A stretch of 64,000 nucleotides of DNA from Glossina fuscipes (lineage: Eukaryota; Arthropoda; Insecta; Diptera; Glossinidae). Both the position numbers and the translations under genes were made by a program. Position 1 is the stretch's first letter, and each line of letters starts with the position of its first letter. Below are positions 1 to 13,420 of the stretch, in pieces. The notes under the pieces are model-generated. The model was not told where the DNA came from and did no database searches. It saw only the letters and a program-made list of their open reading frames with translations. The stretch covers positions 17,225,864 through 17,289,863 of the forward strand of contig NW_023998415.1 of the NCBI RefSeq assembly GCF_014805625.2, written 5' to 3'.

Positions 1-180
1 TCAAGTTATACAATCAAATTTAATCAATTTTATGCCACAACAAAAAAAATCAATGACTGCCTGCCACTCATTGTTACTTACTGCTTTTTCAAATTTTTTT
101 TATTTTTTATTTAATTTTTATTCCAATCAGCAGGTGAAGCAACTTCATGCTGCATATGAACTTTAGCTTAATAATAAAAT

Positions 181-191
181 AAAAAAAAAAA

Positions 192-222
<31 letters not shown>

Positions 223-248
223 ATATATAAATAAATAAATAAATAATA
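181..248. repeat. AAAT simple repeat
   Basis: Run of AAAT units with one interruption, following a poly-A tract. Confidence 0.9.
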
Positions 249-845
249 ATAATGAATGACTTTATTATTCGCATATAGAAAATGAAAAAAAAAAAGGAAG
301 CAGTTAAGCAGTTTGAAAGCAGTGTAATACACATTAAGTGACCTTTACTTACACGCGCGCAAATGAAAAAGTATAAAAAAATTAATTAAAATAAGTTTAG
401 CATGCGATATTTAAGTAAAGCTTAAGTAGATCAGAGATCTAGCGATCATTGACGAATATCAACATAAATACAAAAAAAAAAAAAAATCTGTAACGACACA
501 CAACGTCTGACAGCGAACATGAATAACAACTCTCTTGAAATTGTTCAACGAAAAACTTGAAGGTTAAACATATATTCTGACATATTCAGACGACATTTGT
601 TGCAGAGAAGACACAAAAGCAAATAACAACAAAAGATTCTAAACAAACGATATTAAAAATGCAATGACATTAAATGCAAGTAAAAGCCAAACAAGGAGAT
701 GGATGCAACAATAATCAAATAGTTAAAGTTTATTACAAAAGTAGGTAAGAAAATTATATTCGATCCGCAAAAAAAAGGCAAAAAAAAATGAAAGAACTAA
801 GCTTTCATGCTCTATGATATGAGGTGGACTCGGCTGATTTTTTCT

Positions 846-1435
846 ACTAACAACTGATGATCGGACGAATGTGATATGGTCCGATGAATCATTATTCACA
901 TCGTGGCTTCTGTGTGACCGGATTTATGTATGGAGAACTCGAAAATAAGTCAACAGTCAAGCATGCGCGAGATTCCTTTATTACTTGGGCGCCTACATTG
1001 TTGTATTGAGCTGTTGAGCCTCTTGTTCGATCGGATTACTCTAGACATCCTCAGTGATGAAATCCTTGCTATAGTTAGGATATTGCTACTAAGCACTATC
1101 ATATTCCAAAATGAAAATGCATCCATACCTACAGCCAAAGAAGTTCAGTCCTCGTTTGATGAGCATGGGAATATCATCAAACATCTCGGAGGGCACGAGT
1201 TCTGGAGTGAAGAGCAGATTTGCTTGTTCAACAGCATCGAAGCAATTGTCAAGTGTTTTAGTACAACGATGCGATAACGTTCCGTTGGAAACTGTTCAGA
1301 CACCTTACGGATCTATTCCGCGAAGAATAGCAAGTGTTCTACAAGCAAGTGTTCGCCCAACACCTTATTAATAAATAAATATTTTTTTTCTATATGTCAG
1401 GTGTTAACATTATTTTGTCTATCTGCCTGTATACT
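846..1435 (+). mobile_element. Decayed Tc1-type transposon remnant
   Basis: The C-terminal half of a DD34E Tc1-family transposase is readable in pieces. WSDESLF (about 867-890) carries the first catalytic Asp; FQNENASIPTAKEV (about 1106-1147) corresponds to the usual FQQDNAP-HTAK block, but the second Asp is lost; NSIEAIV (about 1231-1251) retains the Glu of the usual NPIENLW. The end, IPRRIASVLQ...PTPY then stop (about 1315-1371), is the typical Tc1 C-terminus in another frame, so a frameshift lies between. Downstream TGTCAGGTGTTAACATT (about 1397) looks like the 3' terminal repeat. The N-terminal half is not recognisable. Non-functional relic; subfamily not resolved. Confidence 0.8.
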
Positions 1436-1859
1436 GTTGGAATTAAATGTCATATTTGTTGAACTCTTAAGGACTATTAAGCAAGTAAAAACATTATGGT
1501 CGGATAAGAGCACTAATTAAACGCGACATACCTTTCCGCTTAGTACAATTCTTCGCACATTTTCGCCTTAATATAACAAAACAGAAAAAAAATGTCTTGT
1601 TGCCGCATAAAATCTTACGTTCATAAGCATACTGTGTAAGTTACGGAACCGTAAACGTTAACCGACTTTGTCCAAATTTAATAAAATTTGATTTCCTTTC
1701 AAAAAACCAATTATTCCTTACTTGGTTTAAAGCGCTAAAAATTCGATATTATTTCAATATAAAGACTTAGTTTTCATGGGATCGATAAGTCATGAACGAA
1801 CTCACACTCGCTGCGGTATTGTCCCAATCTATTGCACAAAGCGAATCCAGACCAAGTAA

Positions 1860-2592
1860 GAGCCCCATAGTAAGACATGAGCCATCATCAGTTATTCATA
1901 TGACGACTTTTCTAAATACGAGCGCATGGGACGCGATCCAGAGCATGGTCCGATCCGAATCATTTTGAATAACGTTCGTCCTTGGACCTAAACATTTCGA
2001 TGTAAAAAATTTCATCAAAAATTACAACGTTTGCGTTGAATGCAACAACAACAAAAAGTCCGACAGATGGACAAATAAACTTAGATCGATTCAAAAACGA
2101 TTCTGCATCGATCAGCGGTATTCCGGGTTCTGGGTATTGCCCCGGACTTGTACTACAAGTGGTGTAAGGTATAAAAAATTAGAGAAAATAAACTTCTTCC
2201 CTATGCTATGTAGCGGCTTAAGGCTTGCTAGCGTATTTACTGGTTGGCCTTGCCCAAATACAGTGTTCTTATTTACTACTACTACAGCTTTACCGTATAA
2301 AGATTCATTTTGCTTTAGGAGCGATTATATGACGGGGTGGTTGAAAAATTACCCCAGTTGAATGAAATTTTTCTTAATGATTTAGAATATGGAAGTAGTG
2401 TTACTCAGCGAATATGGTCAAGAAATTTTGAAAATTGCAAACTTTTCCCATCTAACCACTTTTCGAATACATATATGTGAACGCAAGTTTACGTAGATAG
2501 GCAACAGACGGACAGGACAGTTAGGCATAATAAAATGTGGATCTACCTTAAGCCCTTTTTAATCTTAATATACCCTACACTACAAGCGATAT
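1860..2592. repeat. Dispersed repeat family B, fragmented
   Basis: Around 1920-2030 the minus strand carries the family B core (GATGAAATTT..., AGGACGAACG, GGATCGGACC) seen again at 10.0, 28.9, 46.7 and 52.9 kb. At 2155-2175 and 2568-2590 the terminal motif occurs in inverted orientation (AAGTGGTGTAAGGTATA and TATACCCTACACTACAAG). Confidence 0.6.
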
Positions 2593-3707
2593 ATGAGTCT
2601 TCCAGTCAATATAATGAATCTTCCATTACGTCATAAATTGATTGCTTCAAGTCGCTCCACAATAGGATTAATAAACTTCACACACAACCACAACACAAAA
2701 TGTAAACTCTCCCCTTATGAAAATATTGAACTGACTAATTGGCGTTTCGCCAAACTTAAAATAATAACAACAACATCTTGTTGTAGTTTTTTGTTTTTGT
2801 TTAGCTTTAAAAAGGTTTTGGTAAATTTATGCCTTTATTTACTTATCGCATTATTTGGAAATTTATTCATTTCATTTTGTATATGTTTTGCTGTTAACGG
2901 ACGCTCCGTCATACCTAAAGTCTTTAAGGTATGTAGCAATTATGCGTCATATATAAAAATGGGAATATTTTTAGTTGCAAATGAAAGAAGAGAAGAAATT
3001 TTTTATAACTAAAATTGCAAAGAAAGTTCTTGACAGAAATTATTCTCACAATTGGTAGCGATAGTTGAATATTTCTTGTACTGTTAGTTAGTCAAGATTG
3101 GAGATACGTATGTTAGTGACTGTGAAAGAAACTCTAGCAGGCTTTACGATCGACGCGAAGCAAAACTATTATGAAAAATTCTTTAAAAATGTTTTTTCAC
3201 AATTTTACGAATTATACGCAAACACCATAAAACACTTCTTTTTTTTTTTTTTTGTTTAGCACAAGAATGATAAATATCGACTTCCGTTGTTGTTGTTTGC
3301 TTGTTTGTTTTTGGAAAATTTCCATGCCATTATAAAAATGTTTCAACAATTTGCAGCATTACTTCCATTGTAATTTCTGGCATTCTCTCGGAGATCAACG
3401 GCCAATGTTAGTTAAAAATACAAAAAAAAAAAAAAAGACACAAAGTTAAGATAATATATAAATAAATAACCAACAACCATACATGCAAACAATGAAGAAG
3501 AAAAAATATAAAAAAAAAAAGATCTGCAAGTGTTGTTTTGTTTCATTTCATACGATTACGTCTGCAATGAAGGTCACTTCAATGCTGTAACATTAAAAGC
3601 AAGCAACAGCAAAAGTTAATAAAAATAAAACAAACATTTTCTTCGCAGTTTAAAATGAAACTTTAATGCTCGGTATCTAATATCTTATTATGTTATGCTA
3701 ATGTGAA

Positions 3708-3727
3708 TGTATGTATGTATGTATGTA

Positions 3728-3770
<43 letters not shown>
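3708..3770. repeat. TATG then TG microsatellite
   Basis: Several TATG units pass directly into about 15 TG units. Confidence 0.9.
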
Positions 3771-4904
3771 CTATGTGTATTTGTGTCTTCTAGCACATAA
3801 AGATTTTATTATTTTATCTGTTTTTCATGGCAGCGTTTGTTAGTTAGTAAAACATGTAGATCTACTTGAAAATCATGACAAGTCTTGTATCAATGATCAA
3901 TTACTTTATAAGTCAGCTTCATTTAAAAACGTTTCATTAAATAATACTTTCCGTTCAATTTGTTAAATGTTATTGTAACTGTTAATGTCGTTATTGTTAT
4001 TATTTTGTTTTTATAATAAAATTAAATTAAAACCTTACGGTTTTATAACCACTTTTTTCTTTTTTCATGTCAATTGCTAAACGTACATATTACATACTAC
4101 TACACGCTATATGGATGCATAATATGGATGCCAAAACGATTTACTCAATTTTTGAAATTTTATTCAATTTTATGATCAAAGCACTTCATTAGCTCCTAAC
4201 TGTACATATGCAAAGCGAATTTCTTTAATAATAAGTATTAACACCACTAAATGATAAAATCGTTTCGGCCACTGAATAATAATAAATAATTTATTATATA
4301 ATATTTTAGCATTTTTCTCAACTTTTTTTTTTGTTTTATGGAGTTAATCGATTTGGCAAGTGAAGCATCCATACAAAAAAAATATTTCTCTTGATAGGGT
4401 TTTTTTTTTGGATTTTCCGTTGATGCGTTGACTGACTGAGCTTCTTGTCCGAGAAGCGTAATTATTGTATACTACTACTACTACTACTACTCCACTAAAT
4501 AAATTTAATCGATTTATTGCGGTCATCTTAAAAGGAGCAGAATATAAAAGTTACGTAAAGCAATAAATCTCGTGTAGCTCAAGCTTGAGAATACTTTTTG
4601 AATTTTCTTTTGTCGCCATATCTGTATGTTGTCAGTCGTCCCGATCATTTTGTATCGAATTTCTTATTTCGAAGCAAGAGTGAGACAACTCTTCAAACTC
4701 TTCAATATCAAGATTGAGCTAAAACAGTTTTATTAACTTGTGAGATAGCTTTAAAAAATCTATTAAATTGAAGATAAATTATTAATATTTTATTTTAATA
4801 TAATAATATTTATCTCTATTCTAACATGTTAGTGATCGTTTATGTTGCATCCATGAGATGGCAATAAACGAGGACTGATGACAGAAATGATCCTTTGAAG
4901 TGTA

Positions 4905-4990
4905 TAGGAAGTCAATGATCGCGGGTTCGAATCCCAAGTGCGGTAGAGTTTTTAATAAAACCGATGCTAGTACTTTAAGACTTTCATCTT
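4905..4990 (+). repeat. tRNA-derived SINE, 5'-truncated copy
   Basis: Keeps the B box GGTTCGAATCC (4924-4934), the shared AAGTGCGGTAGAG join and the body GATGCTAGTACTTTAAGAC. The A-box half is missing. Same family as the copies at 26.3, 49.6, 55.4, 57.5 and 59.4 kb. Confidence 0.75.
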
Positions 4991-7517
4991 GGAATTTATT
5001 TTTCTGTCTTAATTAATAATAACACTAATATGTTTCAATCTAATGAAATTATAAATAAATAAATCATTTATCTTTAATGCAAGAGTGTTGGGTTAAAAAA
5101 TTAAAGAAATTAAGTTTAAGATATGAAATTTGTTATACTCTGCTGCTCTTATAATGCAATGTAGAGCTCAAGTACCTTATGCTATTTGTCTATCTCCACA
5201 TTTATGCTTAAACGTCAGTGTAAAGTAAAAAAGCATAAACAGATAACAATCGCTTGGCAGAGCCATATGGTTAGCGATATATCACTGATTGAGCTCAGAA
5301 TAAAGTGTTCTGTCCGTACGTCTTTCATGAACGAGCTATAAACATAAAAAAGCTGCTTAACTACGATAAGCTACGATAAGCTACTTAACTATTCAAAACC
5401 AGATAACTCCTGCCCCTTCTGTATGACAGTGAGGGGTGACTAAAGCTTCCATCTTCCGTCGATTGTTCCATTTTTTTTCCATGCAATTATCTCTGCTGGC
5501 TATTTCTTCATGATGTGAATATAAAAGGAAGAATAAGTGAAAATGGGACAAAACGACTAATAAAAAATGCTCAGCAAAAATAAATAAACGGAACGTAAAG
5601 TAACGGAAAGTTGAAAGAATGAAAAGACCGTCCACAAGCATTCGGAAGATAAAATGAAAAGTAAAAGAAGGATTCGAAAAATTGAAACTAAAGTCAAAAA
5701 TCTATAGACAAATGCAAGGGGCCGTAACACTATAGTCCTGCCGAATGGTAAACCTATGACTATGAGTCACTTTGTCGAAAGCAATCAACAATAAAATTTA
5801 ATAAATTTTACATAATACATATGGTCTCCATTAAAGTAATTCTTTATTTAGCCATTTTTTAAAAGCGAAAGACAGTAAAGAAGATAACGATAATATCAAT
5901 AATAATAACAATATCATGATGTTAGATATGGAAATAAGTGAAGGGCAAAGAATGGCAAACGAATGTTAAGGACGAATTCTTGAAATCACAATAATCAATA
6001 GACGCCAAATGCGCTCACTGGCTCATTGCCTCCACTACTTATGGTCCTAATTAATTTGCCGCTTCTGATATGGGTCTGCAACGATCCTATGTGTCATTAA
6101 ACGTAAGAAATCATCGTAGAAAACCATTTCATATTTTCATAAATATTTCATGTCTGCTTTAAGTGAGCTTTCAAGATTTCCGGCTTCCATTCACATAGTC
6201 AATTTCGACTTGATTGGCTACAGTTAAATACCCACCACAAGCTAAAAACACAATATTCCAACGCAAGGTACAGCGAAAATTCATTTCCGCCGATATAAAT
6301 CGTATATCGTACACTATCGACTCACATATTTGCACAAATTGTCAGCATCTTATTGCATAAACTTAACGCAACAAGTGCAATTCCCTTATATATGGCTATT
6401 CGCGGGTAGTCGCGTTTTCGACATAACCTATTAAGGATGATAAGAACAAGCGTTCGAGCAAAGTTGTTTTAAGCTGATAATCGTGGCAAACGGTTGATAA
6501 TCGGGGCTAAACATTGTATTCACTTTATAGAGACTCCGATCCGTACTTCATCGCGCTACGCATAGCCCGCCCTGCAATGCCCCAACTGAATATATTTTCT
6601 TTCCTACTTTTAATTCGATTATTTGGGAGCACACTGCTTGGCTGTGCTTACTTAGCTCAAACAAGCATTTATTTTACATATTCTTTATTCCTTCGTCATT
6701 TATAACTGTATTTTATGTTTGTAAGACGTGTTAAACAATTGCGGGACTATTATGCATAGAAATCGTTGTTGCACAATTTACTACAATACGAATGTAACTA
6801 TATATGCAACTATTATAAAACGCCCAGAAACAACAAAACAAAACAAAATATCAATAAAAAAAAGGCGACAAATTTTCTATCAAATAGCATGTAAATCTAT
6901 ATACAAACCATTATATGCCAGCAACAATAATATATATGTAATTAGTAATGTGGGCCAAATTCAAAGAAAATCGACCCGATGGCCTAACGCTAATCTAGAA
7001 TTGTTTACAAATAATTTTGCATATTGTCTTTAGCATGGCAATGTAATGTTGTATATGCTTTAGTCTAATGATTAGTTGTGTGTGAAGCTATTACAAATAA
7101 GTGAATTTAATTGAATTGTGATGACACTTAGAATTCAAGCAACAAGTCAAAGCGACGTGGCATAAAGCAAACCAAAATATAGGCGAGAGGGGAAAGGCAA
7201 TGTAAGCAAATTTCAAATTGCAAAGATTTTAAGGCATAATTGCGTATATGTATGAGTGTATATATGTATATGTGAACTATTGCAACTGTTGCTATCAAAT
7301 CGTAATTGCTCGATTGTTAAACAAAAACTAAAACGGTGGCAAAAGTTATATGTATTTATGCAAATGAAGTAGTATTTGGACGAGGCGTGAAGTGAAGTGA
7401 GACGAAGTAAAGATGCTTGCTTGCACAGCTCTCCATTGTTTCGCTATTGTTTTTTTTTTGTTTTCCTAAATTTAATTCTGTTTCTTTTGCATGAAAGGTA
7501 GAAAAATGAGGCAAAAA

Positions 7518-7554
7518 TATAAAAGACTTGTTGCTGTTAGCCGAAACCATCAGT
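7518..7554 (+). promoter_or_regulatory. TATA box plus initiator of retinin-like gene
   Basis: TATAAAAG at 7518-7525 and initiator ATCAGT at 7549-7554. The predicted start A (7552) lies 34 bp after the first T of the TATA box, the usual spacing for insect core promoters. It gives an 83-nt 5' leader to the ATG at 7635. Confidence 0.8.
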
Positions 7555-7634
7555 AATCAAGTGGAAGCCTAACGATACCTTTGGTGTGTGTGTGTTATTT
7601 ATTATTTATTTTTTTTTTTTGCTAAGAATAAAAT

Positions 7635-8047
7635 ATGGTGCAGAAACTCGTAGTAAATAATAAGCCTAATAAGCCTTTGAAAGTTCTTGTTCTCCTTCAT
7701 TTTTCATTTATTAGATTGCTTTGATTTTTGTGGGAATTCTGCTGAACAACTGTTCGGCACGACCAGGCTTTTTGCATGGCCATCATCATTTCGATTATCC
7801 ACTAATACATCATGAATCGTTGCCAATTGCGAAATACGTGCACATACCAGCGGCGATATCACATCAAAGCTCTACCGTCATTCATAGCGCCCCGATAATA
7901 AAGCCATTTGTACTGCCAGTGGTTAAGACAATTCTGCCAATTATAAAAACTTATCATCCCGCTCCCATTATTAAAACCCTACACTATGATCCTTTTCATC
8001 ATCATCATCATCATTTCGATCATCACGATTTTCATCATTATCACTAA
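7635..8047 (+). CDS. Retinin-like secreted cuticle protein, His-rich tail
   Basis: Coding exons 7635-7652 and 7715-8047 (intron 62 nt, GTAAAT donor, TTATTAG acceptor). The 116-residue product begins MVQKLVIALIFVGILL, a signal peptide whose N-terminal six residues come from the tiny first exon; cleavage probably falls at CSA/RPGF. The middle has AAISHQSSTVIHS followed by repeated P-V/I-V/I-K-T steps, the pattern of the retinin C-terminal domain family of insect cuticle and corneal-lens proteins. The tail is almost all His with Phe, Asp and Tyr, perhaps for metal binding or cross-linking (inference). The exon-1 start is supported by the clean TATA/Inr just upstream and by phase. A poly(A) signal AATAAA lies at 8178-8183. 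The distinctive feature compared with its neighbours is the His tail. Confidence 0.82.
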
Positions 8048-8699
8048 GGAGAAGCGATAATTGCAAAGATTTGTTTATTCTATAACGAAATATTTGTTAA
8101 ACAATCTGTCGCGAGCAGAAAATCGTAATTACAGAAATTTTCAAAAATTGTTATTATTGTGTTGATAAATTAGTGCAAATAAAAGATGTTTAATGAAATT
8201 TTTACATCAAACGAAGAATGATTACAATTTAATTGCAATGAATGCATAAAATTAATGGATACATAAACTATTAAATATTCAAGAGTCCTCTTTAGTCCTA
8301 ACTTCCTTTTCTTTTCTTTTTTTTCTTTTCTTTTTTTTTTATGTGTTCGGCTTGCTGTAGGGCTAAGAATTTTGAAAATAGTGTGTATGTTCATTATATT
8401 CATAGCACGTAGTAAACTATCTTTTGTTATTGCTCTCGTTCGTATAGATCATCCTGGAGATGTTTGCCTCTTGAGTATTCTTGAGTAATATGATGTTTCT
8501 GCGCTATACCTTTTAGGTTATATAAAAGTTTCGAACAGATTGCTTAAAGTATGGTGTGAAGATATCCGCTTCTGTTTTTTGACTTGCTGCGTTACAGACA
8601 TTGCAGATGTACCTGTTTTATCATCGCATTCGTTGCCTCGGCTCGTTTATTCTCCATCTATTTATCAGCATCGAAATCCCACTTAGTTACTAATCTAAT

Positions 8700-9220
8700 T
8701 TATAGACTTTATGGATTTCTTGGAGGTTGCTTCTGTGTGTTATAAAGGTTTTAAAAAAAAAAAAAAAAAAACATTATGACACACTATAGAATTGAGTAGG
8801 TGTGGCCAATTTTTCCCATTTTTTTTTTTTCAGAAGTACTATAGCCATAATTTTTGTAGATTTATCTGTTGTAGCTTATGAGTAATGAGGAAAAAACCAA
8901 TTTGTTATACCTTCGGAAAAACAGACGTTTATTTTCAGTTTACGTAATGCATTGGGGGTCTCCCTCGATTACTTTGGCCCATTTTCGATACCAACTTGCG
9001 TAAAGAAACTTCCAATATTTCAGCCGAATTGATAGCTTCATTTTTGCCGCTAGGAGAATGTGTAAAACAGACATAATACAAACGGACAGACGGACATGTT
9101 CAAATCGATTCGGAACTTGATGCTGATCACGATTGTCGCGTCTCTGAAACGATCTTCTGGGCGTTGCAAACGTTTTGACAAAATGAATATATCCCTTATC
9201 CTTCCCCAATAGTTATTATA
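8700..9220 (+). repeat. Dispersed repeat family A copy
   Basis: Matches the 14.0-15.0 kb copy along most of its length: GGTTGCTTCTGTGTGTTATAA, ACACACTATAGAATTGAGTA, then GGACAGACGGACATG, then GGGCGTTGCAAACGTTTTGA near the 3' end. No coding capacity. Non-autonomous element by appearance. Confidence 0.7.
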
Positions 9221-9999
9221 TAGATATAGATATAGGTATATATCGATTTGGGTTTTCCGTAACAGTATAAACAAAAAATTCTCGTCCAACATCTAAATTT
9301 GTCCGAGAGAGGAATAATCTTTTGATTAACAAAATTACACCGTTTATCGCGGAACAATAGGTGCAACCGCATTGTAATTATTGAAGGTACAGCAGTACTG
9401 AGAGAGTAACGATGACAGTTTTCTAAAATAAATATTATATAAAATGCTGTTAGTACATATGGGGAGGTAATATATATTTTTTATCAAGGAAATGAAACTC
9501 TTATAGCCTGGAAAATGCAAGTCCATGAGTGCACGAGGCGAAGTAATTCATGGAAAAATTGTTATCCATAAGAATTGTTCGTTCACAATTGCATCGCGGA
9601 TGTTCGAAATGTGAAGACAATTAAGGTTATGTTTTTAGATTAGATTTTTGCGATAGTCGAAAATGAGGCTTGTGAACTTTCATCCATTAGCAGCGAAATA
9701 GTAACTGATTTGTCGAGATATCAATCGATACCAATATTGATGTAAAAAGAAACTGTGTTGGCATCGAGTGCAATAATGAAGCAATTACCTCCAAAATATC
9801 TAAAACAAAGCAAACTGAAGGGTAGACATTACGTTTCAAATAGACTCTCTCAACGCTGCACATATTACGAGCTTACGAACTTGAACGACTTTTATACTTG
9901 TGATCCAGGATACATTAAGTTAATGCGGCTGTATGTTACAGGCAGAAGGGCTTTAGATAGACCCACCCACTATTCATTATACCATATTCGAATCAGAAT

Positions 10000-10550
10000 C
10001 ATAATCTGAATAGATCCAATTCTATGCATTCGTCTGTCCGTCTGATGGATGTCCATGTTGTGTATGTGTTCAAGCTACAGATGGCAATTCTTGAACTACT
10101 TTGATGAAATTTGGTACTGCGACGTGTTTTAACCCAAGGACGAACGTTATTGAAGATAATCGAATTTTTCCACCCATGTAACGCCAGATTTTCAAAAATC
10201 GTTATAAGGGAAAATTTGCTATTTTGAAAATTTTCCGGCAAAAGTGGGTAAGTAGTAGTACTTCGGTAATGAATGGTAAAATTTAGCACAAACACTCCTT
10301 GACCGGTTGTGATCTGTCTACACAAGTTTTCCATATTTTCATCTTTAATATCGTATTTACAAAGAAACACATGTTCTCGAAAAACCGCTTCACCGGTTCC
10401 AATTGATTCGCTAACACGTCCAAGATTCAAAATTAAAAATTTTAGTTTATTTCCAATTTACTTAAATACATATTCGCGAGCTCCTCATCCAATCAGGTAT
10501 AAGTTGGAAATCACGTTTTATCATTAATGGTGGACGTATCTGTGATGGAC
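10000..10550 (+). repeat. Dispersed repeat family B copy
   Basis: Core TTGATGAAATTTGGTAC (about 10100) followed by CCCAAGGACGAACG (about 10132) matches the 52.9 kb copy in order and spacing. Confidence 0.65.
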
Positions 10551-11304
10551 CGATTGGAAAAAATTTGGAATCAAAAATGAAAGGTATCAGATATCAGAAA
10601 GGTATCGGCAATATCTTTAGACGATTGAAATTTATAGACGAAAATACGGAAAAAATTCTCTTTTTTTTCGAGGTTTGCTCCAGTTTCTCGTTTATGTTGG
10701 GAGGGGGTGTATGCAGGTAGATCGTAAACAGTTTTTTTACATTGGATTCTCAACCGTAACTAATGAGGGAGTTTTTGCGATAAATTTCAGCTTGCGATCT
10801 TTGTTATTATGCCTGTGGCAAGCCGACAAATAAAAGGCATCAAAATGATACGAGCAGAAAAAAATTGCTTATGGATATTTTTGACGGCCTAATCGTGTAA
10901 GTAAAGGTCACTAGAAAATTTTGCAACTGCAAATTTTTCCCTGCGGTATAAGCATTGTTGTTTTTCTTTGTTTCTGGATGATCGAAAGTGAGAAAGAATC
11001 ACAAATAACATGCTCGACAATTCGAGAGTGAATGGAGGCTCTGAAGTTTCGCTCCAGGCGTTGCAAACGTTTTGCAAAAGCCAATATACATACCATAGCG
11101 TACAAAATTTCATTGAAAACTGTAAAATTGAACTGAAACATTCATAATCAATACTATGGTTTTTTTTCCCAGTATTTTTTAACATAACATGCCCAGGTAT
11201 TAGTCTTTTAGTTGCTGCTTAATTGCTAAACTAACTCGATATCAAATTAACACAAATCATATGTTATACGTGTATTATGAGCGTAAATTGATAAGAGAAG
11301 AATT

Positions 11305-11795
11305 ATATTGAGCTATGGCCGGGTCTTTTGCACCCAATATTTTTTTTTTTTTTTTTTTTCTTAAAAGAAAAACTAAAAAAAGTTAAAAAGCAAAAAATGA
11401 AATTTTGATATTCTTTAATGGTGGTTGGATAGGGCCACTTTATTCCATTCTTTTACAAGTACCGTAAGGATCCATAAGGAACATAGACGAAAGTTTTTTG
11501 TTTTAAGGAGGAAAAAACACACTTTTTTTTATTTTAACTATGAAAACAAAAGTGTTCTGATTTTTGACACTTTGACTGTGACAGTATCCATTGATGGATT
11601 TGATTCGTTTGACAAACCGGAACTTGTAATATTTTTATAAAATGTAGACCCGATATCTTAATATGTGGGAGCTTACATTGAATCAGAATTTAATATTTCT
11701 CTTAAACATATATCGAGTCTGGGAAGATTCCTTATGGATATTGCAAATGTCCTAACAAAATGAATTAATCCCCATCCTTCAGCGATAAGTATAAA
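11305..11795 (+). repeat. Dispersed repeat family A, diverged copy
   Basis: Starts with the GAGCTATGGCCGGGTCTTTTGCACCC head and ends with the CATCCTTCAGCGATAAGTAT tail typical of family A; the middle is diverged and interrupted by a poly-T tract. Confidence 0.45.
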
Positions 11796-12649
11796 ATAAA
11801 AAAATAAAAATATGAATAAAAAATATTTAAAATAGAAAATATATATGAAAACAACTATCTTAGCAGCCGGTTTAGAACGTTATAAAAAGAATTAAGTTTT
11901 TGTAAAACTATGTATAATATACAAATACAACAACAACAACAAAATTAATAGTTTACTCAAGTTAATTACAATAGCAAATATGCGCTTTGGTGAAAAAAAA
12001 TCTTAAAACTGCAACTGGTTGAACGCCTCCGTTCACACATTAATATATGAAATTATGAATAAAATAAAACCACTGTAGGCGCTTAATAGCTCAGCAAATC
12101 AACACAAAGAAGACATATCGCAGAATTGTTGTTACAAAAACTATATATCGAAAACTAAAAATTTTATTAATTTCTGTATATTATTGCGAATAATATCAGG
12201 AGGTGTGTTTGTGTGTGTCGAATTTTCTAACCGATCACATTAAAATGATTTCTAAAAAAACAAAAAAAGAAGACTTTTTTTTTGAACGAATTTGAAAAGA
12301 AAAACTTCCTCTTCTTCTTCTTCTTCTTTGTTCTCAACAGACAAATGAACGCCAAACTTGGCCCATACGAGCAAAACTTATTCAGAACAAATGTTCAAAA
12401 GAACAACTTAACGTATTTTAAACGTTTAACAACAACCCCCCAAAAAAAAAGCAGAGAAAAGTCAAAGTTCACACATGTGACTCTGCGACATTTGTGTTGC
12501 ACAGTAACATTTTCGCGATTGACTTTTATATTCGCTCAACTCACGTTTCATAGTATTTTTATGCACGAGCAATCAAATAGTCTCCATCCGTCTATGATAG
12601 ATTATATATACAAAAATGGCTTCTTCCTATCGATGCAATTTCTCTTTTA

Positions 12650-12870
12650 CCTGTGGGCATAACCCCACGGTGGCCAATGGCACACGGAGTGTTGAAACGT
12701 ACACTGAACGCCCCGAGGAAAATCTCGAGTTCCAGTGGAGATAGCGTAGATGGGGGAGACACTATCTAAAACCTCTGTCTTTCTTTGGGTCAGACACCCG
12801 GTTGCTATGCAACGAGCACAAGGTCGTAGCGCGATTTTAACCAACTACAGCCACCACGTTTTCTTCAAAC
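12650..12870 (-). repeat. GC-rich repeat, copy 1 (inverted)
   Basis: On the minus strand this aligns with 16400-16620: TGGTGGCTGTAGTTG, then TGTCTGACCCAA, GACAGAGG, a TACGCT block, GGAACT and TCGGGGC, in the same order and with similar spacing. It is far GC-richer than its surroundings. It resembles the 5' untranslated region of a non-LTR retrotransposon, but I cannot name the element. Confidence 0.6.
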
Positions 12871-13079
12871 AATTGAACTTAGCGGGAACACAACAAGATC
12901 AGGTACAGTTGTTTTCGCTACTTTTACAAGTAAAAATGACGAAGAAATGGGAAATGCTATTGAACTCGATGGTTTTGATCTTCCTCTACGTAAAATATGG
13001 AGCACTCAATATTCTTCTTCTTCCAAATTCATTACTTATTTATTGATTATTTGAAGTAATCTGCAAAAGGCCTATTGTG

Positions 13080-13420
13080 ATGCTGCTCCATCATATCATA
13101 ATTGATGGTATCTGGTTCAAAGATTTAAAAGTCGAGACACGAACTAACCGAAAGTGCCATTTTTTTGGCTACTTCTTGCAAAAGTTCCCCAGGATACATG
13201 ATTGCGGCTCGAAAGAAAAGCTCTGCCATATCCAGCGTACATAGCAGATATGATGCTGATTACCACTTGTTCAGATTGGTACAGCATGGCTTGGCTGGCA
13301 CCGGGACCGCAAAGTTAAAGAAGTGCGAAAATGGACCGATGGGTGAATCGCTGCCAACCCACTATTTGATGGGAATTATTTCGATTAATATATATGTTAG
13401 ACCAAATTTTTCCAAAATAA
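13080..13420 (+). mobile_element. Decayed mariner transposase fragment
   Basis: Fragments of the mariner (DD34D) catalytic end are readable in two frames: LPYPAYIAD (about 13226-13252), corresponding to the usual HPAYSPD, then in another frame ADYHLFRLVQHGLAG (about 13257-13301), which includes the third catalytic Asp, then KWTDG-stop-IAANPLF (about 13331-13366). Frameshift and stop codons make it inactive. Confidence 0.65.

Larger units (their letters stand above)
1..7517. other. Gene-free stretch with repeats
   Basis: I see no supportable host gene here. The stretch holds an AAAT repeat (181-248), a dead Tc1 transposase (846-1435), parts of dispersed repeat family B (about 1860-2592), a TATG/TG microsatellite (3708-3770) and a 5'-truncated SINE (about 4905-4990). 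The longest open frame (2593-3012, 139 codons) is very rich in Ile, Phe, Leu and Asn, matches no family I know and is likely chance. Confidence 0.6.

Noticed and set aside
2593..3012. 139-codon frame
   Set aside because: Biased to Ile, Phe, Leu and Asn, with no motif, signal peptide or splice structure; expected by chance at this AT content.
9999..10430. 143-codon minus-strand frame
   Set aside because: Lies entirely in a family B repeat copy whose other copies do not keep the frame open.
12301..12330. CRISPR-like or other direct repeat arrays
   Set aside because: All tandem runs seen in the window are simple microsatellites without spacers; the genome is eukaryotic.
12282..12662. 126-codon plus-strand frame
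   Set aside because: Starts at poly-T and CTT repeats, has no motif, and runs into the GC-rich repeat copy.
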